A stretch of 64,000 bases of DNA from Hymenobacter properus (GTDB lineage Bacteria; Bacteroidota; Bacteroidia; Cytophagales; Hymenobacteraceae): NCBI RefSeq assembly GCF_015694735.1, contig NZ_JADQDP010000002.1, forward strand, positions 1,178,001-1,242,000. The letters run 5' to 3'. This document shows positions 42,336-51,065 of the stretch, one piece after another (the stretch's first letter is position 1; each line of letters starts with the position of its first letter). The notes beneath the pieces are model-generated. The model searched no databases. It was given only the letters and a program-made list of their open reading frames with translations, and was not told the origin of the DNA. Position numbers and translations under genes: made by a program.

Positions 42336-42343
42336 TACCTTTG
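42336..42343 (+). promoter_or_regulatory. -7 promoter box of rpsA
   Basis: TACCTTTG matches the Bacteroidota -7 consensus TAnnTTTG. No clear -33 TTG is visible upstream. It implies a leader of about 105 bases. Confidence 0.6.
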
Positions 42344-42457
42344 CGGCCCCGCCAAGGTGGCGGGCCTTGCGCCCTAACGGCAAAAGGTTCAAAAGCAACG
42401 GCGTAGCAGCCCGGGCTTCGGCCGCTGCGCTTTTACAGTGAAGCCCAAAGCGTATTT
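42344..42457 (+). promoter_or_regulatory. rpsA mRNA leader, possible autoregulatory structure
   Basis: The leader is unusually long and GC-rich: GGCCCCGCC pairs with GGCGGGCC in a hairpin next to the box, and CAAAAGC near 42391 can pair with GCGCTTTT near 42427. Structured leaders for autogenous control by S1 are known in other bacteria, but nothing conserved is identified here. Confidence 0.35.
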
Positions 42458-44383
42458 ATGGCAACTGAATTAGTTGACGATTTTGATTGGGACAACGTTG
42501 GAGCAACCGGCTTCGGCGGCAACTATTCTTCGGACCAGCGTGCTGAGATGGAGAAAATGTACGGCGACACCCTGACCACCGTACAGGAAGAAGAAGTAGT
42601 GAAAGGCACCGTGGTAGGCATCACCGACCGCGACGTTATCCTGAACATCGGCTTCAAATCCGACGGCCTCGTGGCCCTGACCGAATTCCGCGACCTGCCC
42701 GACCTGAAAATCGGGGACGAGGTGGAGGTGTTCATCGAAGACCAGGAAGACCAGAACGGCCAGCTCATCCTGAGCCGCAAAAAGGCTAAAATCAAGCAGG
42801 CCTGGAAGGCTATTTACGATGCCCTCGAGCTGGATACCATCCTCGAAGGTGTGGTGAAGCGTCGCACCAAAGGCGGCCTCATCATGGAGCTCGACGGCGT
42901 GGAAGCCTTCCTGCCCGGCTCGCAAATCGACGTGAAGCCCATCCGCGACTTCGACATTTATGTTGGCCGTCGCATGGAAGTGAAAGTGGTGAAAATCAAT
43001 TCCGCTTTCGACAACGTCGTGGTTTCGCACAAAGTACTCATCGAGAAAGACCTCGAGAAGCAGCGTGAGGCCATCCTGAACAACCTCGAGAAAGGTCAGA
43101 TTCTGGAAGGCAACATCAAGAACATGACCAACTTCGGCGTGTTCATCGACCTCGGCGGTGTCGACGGTCTGCTGCACATCACGGACATCTCGTGGGGCCG
43201 CATCGCTCACCCGAGCGAAGTGCTGACCCTGGACCAGAAGCTGAACATCGTGGTTCTGGACTTCGACGAAGCCAAGAAGCGTATTTCGCTGGGTCTGAAG
43301 CAGCTGACGCCCCACCCGTGGGATTCGCTGCCGGCCGACCTGCAGCCGGGTTCCAAAGTATCGGGTCGCATCGTGAACGTGGCCGATTACGGCGCTTTCA
43401 TGGAAGTGGTACCCGGTGTGGAAGGCCTCATCCACGTATCGGAAATGAGCTGGAGCCAGCACCTGCGCAACCCGCAGGACTTCATCAAGCAGGGCGACAC
43501 GGTGGAAGCGCAGATTCTGACGCTCGACCGCGAAGACCGCAAGATGAGCCTCGGCATCAAGCAGCTGACCGAAGACCCGTGGACCCGTGGCGACTTCGCC
43601 ACCACCTACGCCGTGGGCACCAAGCACAGCGGCACCGTGCGTAACCTGACCAACTTCGGCCTGTTCGTAGAACTGGAAGAAGGTGTGGACGGCCTCGTGC
43701 ACGTGTCGGACCTGAGCTGGACCAAGAAAATCAAACACCCCTCCGAAATGGTGAAGGTGGGCGACAAGCTCGACGTAGTGGTACTGGAGCTGGACCTGGG
43801 CGCCCGTCGCCTGGCCCTGGGCCACAAGCAGCTGGAAGAAAACCCCTGGGATACCTTCCAGACGGTGTTCACCCCCGGCTCGGTGCACAAGGCTACCATC
43901 ACCGAGAAGTCGGAGCGTGGCGCGGTACTCGAACTGCCTTACGGCATCGAGGGCTTCGCTTACCCCAAATCTTTGGTGAAAGAGGATGGCTCGAACGCTG
44001 AGAACGGTGAGTCGCTCGACTTCCGCGTAACGGAGTTCTCGAAGGACGACCGCCGCATTGTGCTCTCGCACACGGCCGTGTTCAACAAGGAAGCCGCCGC
44101 TGAGGACGACAGCCGCAACGCCAAGTTCAAGAAGAAGGCCGGCAACGCCAAAGGCGGTGAAGCCCAAGGCGAAGGCAAGCTCAGCGACATCAAGAAGGAA
44201 GAGAAGTCGACCCTCGGCGACCTCGACGCCCTGAGCGCCCTGCGCGACCAAATGGCTGGTGCCGAGCGCAAAGCCGGTGAGCAGAAGCTCGCCGCCAACG
44301 CCAAGGCCAAGCAGGACGCCGAAGTGCCCGCCGCTGGCGATGACAACGAGCAAGCCCTGGAAGACGGCGCTGCTGCTCAGTAA
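42458..44383 (+). CDS. rpsA: 30S ribosomal protein S1
   Basis: 641 residues, longer than the E. coli protein (557) because of tails. Six S1 RNA-binding motifs in order: VVKGTVVGITDRDVILNIGF, ILEGVVKRRTKGGLIMELDG, ILEGNIKNMTNFGVFIDLGG, KVSGRIVNVADYGAFMEVVP, KHSGTVRNLTNFGLFVELEE and VHKATITEKSERGAVLELPY. The C-terminal 100 residues are charged and low-complexity (KFKKKAGNAKGGEAQGEGKL). In Bacteroidota, S1 helps recruit mRNAs that lack Shine-Dalgarno sequences. A strong terminator follows. Confidence 0.97.
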   Translation: MATELVDDFDWDNVGATGFGGNYSSDQRAEMEKMYGDTLTTVQEEEVVKGTVVGITDRDVILNIGFKSDGLVALTEFRDLPDLKIGDEVEVFIEDQEDQNGQLILSRKKAKIKQAWKAIYDALELDTILEGVVKRRTKGGLIMELDGVEAFLPGSQIDVKPIRDFDIYVGRRMEVKVVKINSAFDNVVVSHKVLIEKDLEKQREAILNNLEKGQILEGNIKNMTNFGVFIDLGGVDGLLHITDISWGRIAHPSEVLTLDQKLNIVVLDFDEAKKRISLGLKQLTPHPWDSLPADLQPGSKVSGRIVNVADYGAFMEVVPGVEGLIHVSEMSWSQHLRNPQDFIKQGDTVEAQILTLDREDRKMSLGIKQLTEDPWTRGDFATTYAVGTKHSGTVRNLTNFGLFVELEEGVDGLVHVSDLSWTKKIKHPSEMVKVGDKLDVVVLELDLGARRLALGHKQLEENPWDTFQTVFTPGSVHKATITEKSERGAVLELPYGIEGFAYPKSLVKEDGSNAENGESLDFRVTEFSKDDRRIVLSHTAVFNKEAAAEDDSRNAKFKKKAGNAKGGEAQGEGKLSDIKKEEKSTLGDLDALSALRDQMAGAERKAGEQKLAANAKAKQDAEVPAAGDDNEQALEDGAAAQ

Positions 44384-44427
44384 TTACCGCTGACGCCTGA
44401 AGCCTAATCCGCTTTAGGTAAGCACCT

Positions 44428-44463
44428 AAAAGCCCCGATGCGTAAAGTGTCGGGGCTTTTTTT
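44428..44463 (+). terminator. rpsA terminator
   Basis: AAAAGCCCCGA then TCGGGGCTTTTTTT with a 13-base loop; typical intrinsic terminator. Confidence 0.93.
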
Positions 44464-44473
44464 GCTCCAACCC

Positions 44474-44504
44474 TTGCCCACGCCAAACCCGCTTTCTACC
44501 TTTG
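44474..44504 (+). promoter_or_regulatory. promoter of tRNA-Cys
   Basis: TTG (44474-44476) and TACCTTTG (44497-44504) are separated by 20 bases, fitting the Bacteroidota -33/-7 promoter well. Transcription would start about 14 bases before the tRNA. Confidence 0.75.
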
Positions 44505-44524
44505 CGCTCCCAAAAGACCACAAC

Positions 44525-44595
44525 GGTGACGTGACCGAGTGGCTAGGTAGAGGTCTGCAAAACCTCCTACAGCGGTTCGAATCCGCTCGTCACCT
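44525..44595 (+). tRNA. tRNA-Cys (GCA anticodon)
   Basis: Acceptor stem GGTGACG (44525-44531) pairs with CGTCACC (44588-44594) followed by discriminator T. The anticodon arm is GAGGT-CTGCAAA-ACCTC with anticodon GCA; the T arm is AGCGG-TTCGAAT-CCGCT. No CCA is encoded. The D arm (ACC...GGT) fits a short D stem. A terminator follows at 44615. Confidence 0.95.
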
Positions 44596-44614
44596 CTCTT
44601 ATTCTCTGTTTCTG

Positions 44615-44651
44615 AAAGCCCCGATTGCTACACCGCAGTTGGGGCTTTTTT
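44615..44651 (+). terminator. terminator after tRNA-Cys
   Basis: AAAGCCCCGATTGC, loop, GCAGTTGGGGCTTTTTT; the stem includes a G-T/A-rich mismatch but the U run is clear. Confidence 0.9.
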
Positions 44652-44756
44652 GTGTCCAAAAAGCTGGGGAAAGTTTTCCTGTAGGTTTCGGCTTACATTT
44701 CGGCTGCTCATCGAAAATTGCCGTAATTGCTGCGAAAGCGCCTTTTTTCCCGGTTT

Positions 44757-47399
44757 ATGAAGATTATTGACATTCGCACCATGCGCGGGCCCAGCTACTG
44801 GTCCGTGAAACACACCAAGCTCATTGTCACGAAAGTGGATTTGGAGGAATTTGCGGGCACATGGTCCAACGGCATCCCGGATTTTCCGGCGAGGTTTATG
44901 GAGCTGTTTCCCAAGATTGGGCAGCCGCAGCCGGGCGGCATCAGCGGCAGCGGGCGCAACTCGCCCAAGCACGCGCCGCTGGACGAGGACCAACTGAACG
45001 ACGGCGAGCCGCTGGGGCACGTCATTCAGCACGTGGCCCTGGAGCTGCAACGCATGGCGGGCATGCCCGTGTACTGGGGCAAGAGCTATCCGGCGCGCGA
45101 CGAAGGCGTAGAGTTTGTGGTATTTGCCTACCAGGAGGAGCGGGCCGGCCGCCGCGCCGCCGAAGCCGCCGTGGAAATTGTGGAAGCCCTGTGCAAACAG
45201 GAGCCGGTGAACCTCAAGCCCATCATCGACGAGCTGCACGAAATCCGGGAAGATGAGTTCATCGGGCCGAGCACCTATAGCATTGTGGCCGAGGCCGCTT
45301 CGCGCAACATTCCTTACATCGCGCTTAAAAACAGCAATATCATCCAGCTGGGCTACGGCGTGAACCAGAAACGCATCTGGGCCACCACCACCAGCTTTAC
45401 CTCGCACGCCGGAGTGGAGGTGGCTGGCAATAAGAACCGCACCAAAGCCATGCTCAACGATGCGGGCGTGCCCGTGCCGCGTGGCACCACGGTGTACTCG
45501 GAAAACGGCCTGCGCGACGCCATTGATGAGCTGGGCTTTCCCATTGTGACCAAACCGCTTGACGGCAACCACGGCAAGGGCGCTACCATCCGCATCATGA
45601 ACTGGGAAGATGCCGCCGCCGGTCTCAAGGCCGCGCAGGAGTACTCCCGCGCTGTGATTGTGGAGCAGTTCATCGAGGGCTTCGACTTCCGCCTGCTGGT
45701 GGTGAACGGCAAGCTGATTGCGGCGGCCAAGCGCACGCCCGCTGCCGTGACTGGCGACGGCGCAAGCACCATTCAGCAACTCATCGACAAGGTGAACGAG
45801 GACCCTCGCCGCGGCATCGGCCACGAAAAGGTGCTCACGAGCATCAAGGCCGATAAGCACACGCTCGACATCCTAGCCAGCAAGGACCTGACGCTGGAAT
45901 CGGTGCTGCCGGCCGGGGAAACGCTCTACCTCAAGAGCACGGCCAACATCAGCACCGGCGGCACGGCCTCCGACGTGACCGACCAGATGCACCCCTACAA
46001 CGTGCTGCTGGCCGAGCGCGTGGCCGGTATCGTGGGGCTCGACATTTGCGGCATCGACCTGATGGCCACCGACATTGCCGTGCCGCTCAACGAGAGCCGC
46101 GGCGCCGTAATTGAAGTGAACGCCGCGCCGGGCTTCCGTATGCACATTTCGCCGGCCGATGGCTTGCCGCGCAACGTGGCTGCGCCCGTGGTGGATATGC
46201 TGTTTCCGCCCGGCAGCACGGCCCGCATTCCCATTATTGCCATCACGGGCACCAACGGCAAGACGACCACCACGCGCCTCATTGCGCACATGGTGGCCAG
46301 CAAGGGCTACAAGGTGGGCTTCACCACCACCGATGGCATCTACATCCAAGGCGTGCAACTGCAAAAGGGCGACTGCACCGGCGGCCAAAGCGCCGAGTTT
46401 GTGCTGAAAGACCCCACCGTGAACTACGCCGTGCTTGAAACCGCCCGCGGCGGTATGCTGCGCTCAGGCCTGGGCTTTCATACCTGCGACATTGCGGTGG
46501 TGACCAACGTGGCTGCCGACCACCTGGGCTTGCGCGACATCTACACCGTGGAGGAAATGGCGGCCGTGAAGGGCGTGCTGCCCCGCACGGTGCGCAAAAA
46601 CGGCTGGGCCGTGCTCAACGCCGACGACGACCTGGTGTACGCCATGGCCCGCACCGTGGACTGCCGGGTAGCCCTGTTCAGCATGCGCGACGATAACCCG
46701 CGCATTCAGGAGCACGTGGAGGCGGGCGGCGTGGCCGCCGTGTACGAGGAAGGCTACGTTACCATCTACCGCAACAGCTACAAGCTGCGCATCGACCGCG
46801 CCGCCGAATTCCCGGTGACGCTGGGCGGGCGCGCCGGTTTTAACATCGAGAACAGCCTGGCGGCGGCGCTGGCGGGCTACCTGGCCGGGTTCGATAAAGA
46901 CGAAATCAAGACGGCGCTGCGCACCTTCATCCCGTCGGCCACTAAAACGCCGGGCCGGATGAACATCTACAAATTCCCGGACTTCGAAGTCGTGGTGGAC
47001 TACGCCCACAACACGGCCGGTATCACCAAGTTTGCCGAGTTCATGGACGCCACGCCAGCCACCCACAAAATCGGCATCGTGTCGGGCCTGGGCGACCGCC
47101 GCGACGAGGACACGCTGGGTTTTGCCCGCATCGCCGGCCGCATCTTCGACGAGGTGATTTTGCGCCAGGACCGGGACTTGCGCGGCAAGTCGGCCGAGTT
47201 CCTGCGCGACATTATGGAGCGCGGCCTGCGCCTCGATAAGCCGGACCTGAAAATCACCTACATCGAACACGAGCCCGACGCCATCGACTACCTGCTGCGG
47301 CACACGCCGCAGGGCGGGGTAGGCGTCATCTTCACCGAGAACATCAGCGCCACGCTGGCCAAGCTGGATGAGTTCGAGAAGACAAGCGCGGTAAGCTAA
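44757..47399 (+). CDS. cphA: cyanophycin synthetase
   Basis: 880 residues from the ATG at 44757. Three expected parts: an N-terminal CphA domain (HVALELQRMAGMPVYWGKSY, GVEFVVFAYQEERAGRRAAE); an ATP-grasp domain (KNRTKAMLNDAGVPVPRGTT, GFPIVTKPLDGNHGKGATIR, EQFIEGFDFRLLVVNG); and a Mur-ligase-like domain with the P-loop ITGTNGKTTTTRLIAHM, VDYAHNTAG and GDRRDED. It polymerises Asp and Arg into multi-L-arginyl-poly-L-aspartate, a nitrogen store. No cyanophycinase gene is adjacent. A terminator follows at 47423. Confidence 0.96.
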   Translation: MKIIDIRTMRGPSYWSVKHTKLIVTKVDLEEFAGTWSNGIPDFPARFMELFPKIGQPQPGGISGSGRNSPKHAPLDEDQLNDGEPLGHVIQHVALELQRMAGMPVYWGKSYPARDEGVEFVVFAYQEERAGRRAAEAAVEIVEALCKQEPVNLKPIIDELHEIREDEFIGPSTYSIVAEAASRNIPYIALKNSNIIQLGYGVNQKRIWATTTSFTSHAGVEVAGNKNRTKAMLNDAGVPVPRGTTVYSENGLRDAIDELGFPIVTKPLDGNHGKGATIRIMNWEDAAAGLKAAQEYSRAVIVEQFIEGFDFRLLVVNGKLIAAAKRTPAAVTGDGASTIQQLIDKVNEDPRRGIGHEKVLTSIKADKHTLDILASKDLTLESVLPAGETLYLKSTANISTGGTASDVTDQMHPYNVLLAERVAGIVGLDICGIDLMATDIAVPLNESRGAVIEVNAAPGFRMHISPADGLPRNVAAPVVDMLFPPGSTARIPIIAITGTNGKTTTTRLIAHMVASKGYKVGFTTTDGIYIQGVQLQKGDCTGGQSAEFVLKDPTVNYAVLETARGGMLRSGLGFHTCDIAVVTNVAADHLGLRDIYTVEEMAAVKGVLPRTVRKNGWAVLNADDDLVYAMARTVDCRVALFSMRDDNPRIQEHVEAGGVAAVYEEGYVTIYRNSYKLRIDRAAEFPVTLGGRAGFNIENSLAAALAGYLAGFDKDEIKTALRTFIPSATKTPGRMNIYKFPDFEVVVDYAHNTAGITKFAEFMDATPATHKIGIVSGLGDRRDEDTLGFARIAGRIFDEVILRQDRDLRGKSAEFLRDIMERGLRLDKPDLKITYIEHEPDAIDYLLRHTPQGGVGVIFTENISATLAKLDEFEKTSAVS

Positions 47400-47422
47400 A
47401 GGCCGCTGAGAATTAGCATGGA

Positions 47423-47457
47423 AGAGGGAGTGGGAGTAGTCCGGCTCCCTCTTTTTA
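47423..47457 (+). terminator. cphA terminator
   Basis: AGAGGGAG and CTCCCTCT flank an 18-base loop and are followed by TTTTT. Confidence 0.85.
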
Positions 47458-47490
47458 TATTGTCTTCTGTTTGAAACTTTCCTTTCCTAT

Positions 47491-49231
47491 ATGGTCAACT
47501 TTTCCGTTTTACCATCCGTCGTGCTGGTTCGTGTACTGGCGGTTTTGATTCTTTTGACGCTACGCCTGTCGGCAGCAGCCCAGGCACCAGCGTGGCAGTC
47601 GGCGCAGACGGTAGCGGTGGCAATAGCGGCGGCGCCAGGCGGTAGTTCGGCCGTACAAGCTACGGCTGTCGATGCAGCGGGAAATGTATACCTAGCTGGG
47701 TACTTTACAAATACGGTAGTGCTGGGAACTACCACCCTCACCAGCCTCGGCAGCTATGATATATTCGTGGCCAAGTTCAGCCCAATTAGCAACCAGTTCG
47801 TGTGGGCCCAGCGGGCGGGCGGCACAGGCGGCGACTTAGCTTTCGCCCTTGCCGTGAGCGGAACCAGCGTGTACATAGCCGGCAATATCCATAGCCCCAC
47901 GGTGAATTTCGGCTCCACTACCATTGCCAGCCCGGGTTCTACCAGCAGCGGGTTTGTCGCCAAACTCGAGGAAGCCGGCAACACAGGCAACTTTATTTGG
48001 GGCCAACCAATCGGCAGCACGAATGACGTTACTGTCAAAACGCTGGCCGCTAGTGGCACCAGTGTTTACGTGGCAGGGGGCTTTGCTGGGACTACGGCAT
48101 CCTTCGGTGCCATTACCCTCACCAATTTCGACACTTCGGGCTCGTATAGTGAAGACGGATTTGTGGCCAAACTTACTGACGCGGGCAGCACAAGCAGCTT
48201 TGTATGGGCCCAGCAGGTGGGCGGCGTGCGTTCAGACCGCGCTAATGCACTGGCTGTAAGCGGCGGTAGCGTGTATGTGGGTGGAGGTTTTGATAGCCTT
48301 ACGGCAAGCTTTGGCGCCATCACATTGAATAATACACCTAGCAGCGTTGCACTCTTTGGCGATGTGTTTGTAGCCAAACTTTTAGATGCAGGCAGCACAA
48401 GCAGTTTTGTATGGGCCAAACGCGCCGGTGGGCTGGGGGGGAAAGCGTTGCCGCACTGGCGGTGAATGGCGCCAATGTATACATAACTGGGCCCTTTGGG
48501 GGACCGTCCAATAACACTACGGCCAGCTTTAACTCCACCACGCTGACCAGTGCAGGTGCCAATGATGTGTTTGTAGCCAAACTCACGGACACGGGCGCTA
48601 CTGGGGATTTTATGTGGGCGCAACGGGTTGGCGGCACGGGTGGCGATGAAGCGTGGGCTTTAGTGGTGAGCGGCGGTAGCATATACATAGCAGGTTCCTT
48701 TGCACGTACGGCAAACTTTGGTGCGGCTAACCTGACCAGTGCCGGCTCTTCCGATGTATTTGTAGCAAAACTCACGGATATGGGAGCTACCGGTAACATC
48801 GCCTGGGCGCAACGGGCAGGTAGCCCGGGCTTCGACCCCGCATTAGCGTTGACCTTGAGTGGCACTAGCTTGTATGTTGCAGGATATATTCAGGGTCCCA
48901 CGGCTGATTTTGGTGCCCTTACTGTATCAATCCCCAACACGATGCCCGGCTTCTTGGCCTCCATCACCGACCCCACCCTCACAGCCACCGTCCCCGGCCG
49001 TGTCCCGGTGCCCGCGCAGCTCTTTCCCAACCCCGCCCGCCACACGGCCACCTTGGCCTGCCCGCCAACACCGCGCCCGCGCCGCTCACCCTCACCGATG
49101 TGTTGGGCCGCCCTGTGCGCCGCTACCCCGCCCCGGCTGGCCCCGAAACCACCCTCGACCTGCGCGACCTGCCCGCCGGCCTCTACCTGCTGCGCGGCGC
49201 CGGCCCGGACCAGCGCTTGGCGGTGGAGTAG
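47491..49231 (+). pseudogene. T9SS repeat-containing surface protein, disrupted by two frameshifts
   Basis: Frame 1 opens with a signal peptide (VLAVLILLTLRLSAAAQ) and SBBP-like repeats of about 60 residues (VWAQRAGGTGGDLAFALAVS, GTSVYIAG, FVAKL) until about 48441, where a run of seven Gs (48435-48441) breaks the frame; it then closes at a stop at 48465. The repeats continue in another frame (ESVAALAVNGANVYITG) until near 49060. There a second shift, probably a lost C, moves the T9SS sorting domain out: the third frame reads LTLTDVLGRPVRRYP and LRDLPAGLYLLRGAGPDQRL and ends at 49231. Each repair requires one added base, so these are two single-base losses, real or sequencing error. Confidence 0.85.
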
Positions 49232-49250
49232 GAGAGAAACCACAAGACAC

Positions 49251-49286
49251 AAAAAAGCCGCTTCAGTTGCTGAAGCGGCTTTTTTG
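49251..49286. terminator. bidirectional terminator
   Basis: AAAAAAGCCGCTTCAG, loop TTG, CTGAAGCGGCTTTTTT, between converging genes. Confidence 0.93.
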
Positions 49287-49373
49287 TTGCTATCGAAAAG
49301 TTCGGTTTCAGGCGTTAGGCGCCGGTCGAATCCGTTCTTATCCGTTAAATCTGCGAAAATCTGCGGTTCAGAC

Positions 49374-50324
49374 CTATTTCAGCGTGAAGGTGGTTTTGCC
49401 CATCAGCTGGCCGCTTTCGTACAGCTCCACCGTGTGCTGGCCCTTCTTGTAGTCGGCGCCTTTGGCATAGATGAACTCCAGCTTCTGCTTGCTGTTGTCG
49501 AACACCACGTCCTGTTTCTGGGTGTAGAATGCCTCTTGGCCGTCCACGGTGAAAGTGCCGCCGCCCGTGCTCAGGTTGTAGAGGGCGGCGCCATCGGGCT
49601 CCAGAATGCGCATGTAAATGGCCTTGGTCTCTTTGGGCGACACGTCGTTGCGGGCCAGGTTGAAGGTCACCTTCACCTTTTCCACGCGCTTGGCCTTGAA
49701 TTCTTCTTTGTCGTCCTCTTTTTCCTTGTTCTTGGAAGTGATGATGGCCACTTTGATGTTCTCGGACTGCAGGCGTGAAGCCACGCCTACTTTCTCGGCC
49801 AGCTCCTTGTTGCTGCGCACCACCGTGCTGATGGTATCGGTCAAGCGGTTTTGCTTTTCCTTCAGGGTGGTGGTTTCGGTGTAGAGGGTTTCGTTGTCCT
49901 TCTTCAGCTGGGCAATGTCGTCGTCCTTCTTGCGCAGTTGGCCTTCCAAGTTCTGGGCGCGCTGCTGGAAAAGCTTCTGCTGGGCCAGCGAGAAGCTGCC
50001 GGCTTTGAAGGAGCGCAGCTTCAGCAGGTCGGCGTTCACGGCGGCAATCTTGGCCGTGAGCGAGTCGTTGCTCAGGCCCAGGGCTTGCAGCTCCTGGCTT
50101 TGGCGCTCAAAATCAGCCTTTAAGGCTTCGTATTGCTTGATTTGTTCCTGCAGCTTGCTGTCTTTGGCCTGCACTTCGGTGGTCAGGGCTTCGTTTTGCT
50201 GGCCTTTTTGCTGGTTGAGGTAGAACAGAACCCCGTTGATGCCAAGCAGCACCAGCACGAGGGCTACCCAGAGCAGGACGCGGCTATTATTGGAGCGGGG
50301 TTCGGGCGTTTCGTTGGGGTCCAT
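49374..50324 (-). CDS. membrane-anchored coiled-coil protein, hypothetical
   Basis: 316 residues. One N-terminal membrane helix (VLLWVALVLVLLGINGVLFY), about 150 residues of heptad coiled coil (KLQEQIKQYEALKADFERQS, NLEGQLRKKDDDIAQLKKDN), a basic linker (KNKEKEDDKEEFKAKRVEKV), and a C-terminal beta-type domain of 90 residues (VTFNLARNDVSPKETKAIYM, LIEFIYAKGADYKKGQHTVE-like). Members of this type are common in Bacteroidota; function unknown. It is divergent from the methyltransferase gene. Confidence 0.85.
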   Translation of the reverse strand: MDPNETPEPRSNNSRVLLWVALVLVLLGINGVLFYLNQQKGQQNEALTTEVQAKDSKLQEQIKQYEALKADFERQSQELQALGLSNDSLTAKIAAVNADLLKLRSFKAGSFSLAQQKLFQQRAQNLEGQLRKKDDDIAQLKKDNETLYTETTTLKEKQNRLTDTISTVVRSNKELAEKVGVASRLQSENIKVAIITSKNKEKEDDKEEFKAKRVEKVKVTFNLARNDVSPKETKAIYMRILEPDGAALYNLSTGGGTFTVDGQEAFYTQKQDVVFDNSKQKLEFIYAKGADYKKGQHTVELYESGQLMGKTTFTLK

Positions 50325-50386
50325 GCGGGAATTGGTTAAGCGAGAAAAGCGGAGGAAAAGCGCGGTGCCTGCCGCAGCGCGGCCCG

Positions 50387-50394
50387 TACCTTTG
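50387..50394 (+). promoter_or_regulatory. -7 promoter box of the methyltransferase-kdsA pair
   Basis: TACCTTTG matches TAnnTTTG; it lies 57 bases before the ATG at 50451. A clear -33 TTG is not visible. Confidence 0.55.
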
Positions 50395-50450
50395 GGCGTA
50401 AAAATAGGGGACTTCCGGCCCCGGGCAAGTTTCTACTATACTTCAACGGC

Positions 50451-51059
50451 ATGCAAACGGTTTTTACGGACTTCGACGCAGCCTACTGGCAAGCACGTTA
50501 CGCCACCGGCCGCGACGGCTGGGACGCCCACGCCATCACCCCGCCGCTGCAAGCTTATTTCGACCAGCTCGACGTGGCCCGGCAGCCGCGCATCCTCATT
50601 CCCGGCGCCGGCCGCGCCTACGAGGCCGAGTACTTGCACCAGCGTGGTTTCCGGCACGTTTTCGTGGCCGACATTGCGCCCGAAGCCCTGGCGGCGCTGG
50701 CCCAGCGCGTGCCCGACTTTCCCAAAGAACATCTGCTGCTGGCCGATTTCTTTGGTCTGCCCAACGACCCGCCCTACGACTTAATTGTGGAGCAGACGTT
50801 CTTTTGCGCCCTCAACCCGGCCCTGCGCCCGGCCTACGCGCGCCAGTGCGCCCACCTGCTGCGGCCAGGCGGCACCCTTATGGGCCTGCTGTTCGATACT
50901 GACTTTGGTTCCGTGCAGGAACCGCCGTTTGGCGGCAGCCAGGAGGAGTACCGCGCCTATTTCACGCCGTATTTCGAGTTTCGTCACTTCGAAACGGCCA
51001 CCAACTCGCTCAAACCCCGGCAGGGGCGCGAGCTGTTTATCTGTTTGAAAAAGAAATAA
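50451..51059 (+). CDS. TPMT-like SAM-dependent methyltransferase
   Basis: 202 residues. The SAM-binding motif I reads RILIPGAGRAYEAEYLHQRG, followed by VFVADIAPEALAALAQRVPD and the thiopurine methyltransferase-like YDLIVEQTFFCALNPALRP, plus LLRPGGTLMGLLFDTDFG. Such enzymes methylate thiols, selenols or small molecules; the natural substrate is uncertain. It ends six bases before kdsA and likely shares its transcript, although a link to KDO biosynthesis is not obvious. Confidence 0.92.
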   Translation: MQTVFTDFDAAYWQARYATGRDGWDAHAITPPLQAYFDQLDVARQPRILIPGAGRAYEAEYLHQRGFRHVFVADIAPEALAALAQRVPDFPKEHLLLADFFGLPNDPPYDLIVEQTFFCALNPALRPAYARQCAHLLRPGGTLMGLLFDTDFGSVQEPPFGGSQEEYRAYFTPYFEFRHFETATNSLKPRQGRELFICLKKK

Positions 51060-51065
51060 CATCCC

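Noticed and set aside
42470..44353. A 627-residue frame on the minus strand opposite rpsA
   Set aside because: Antisense shadow of the S1 gene; the amino-acid sequence has no domain features.
49316..49372. Words such as ATCCGTTAAATCTGCG downstream of the T9SS pseudogene as a repeat element
   Set aside because: It resembles intergenic words I have seen in other Bacteroidota, but there is only one copy here and no inverted partner, so it cannot be supported.
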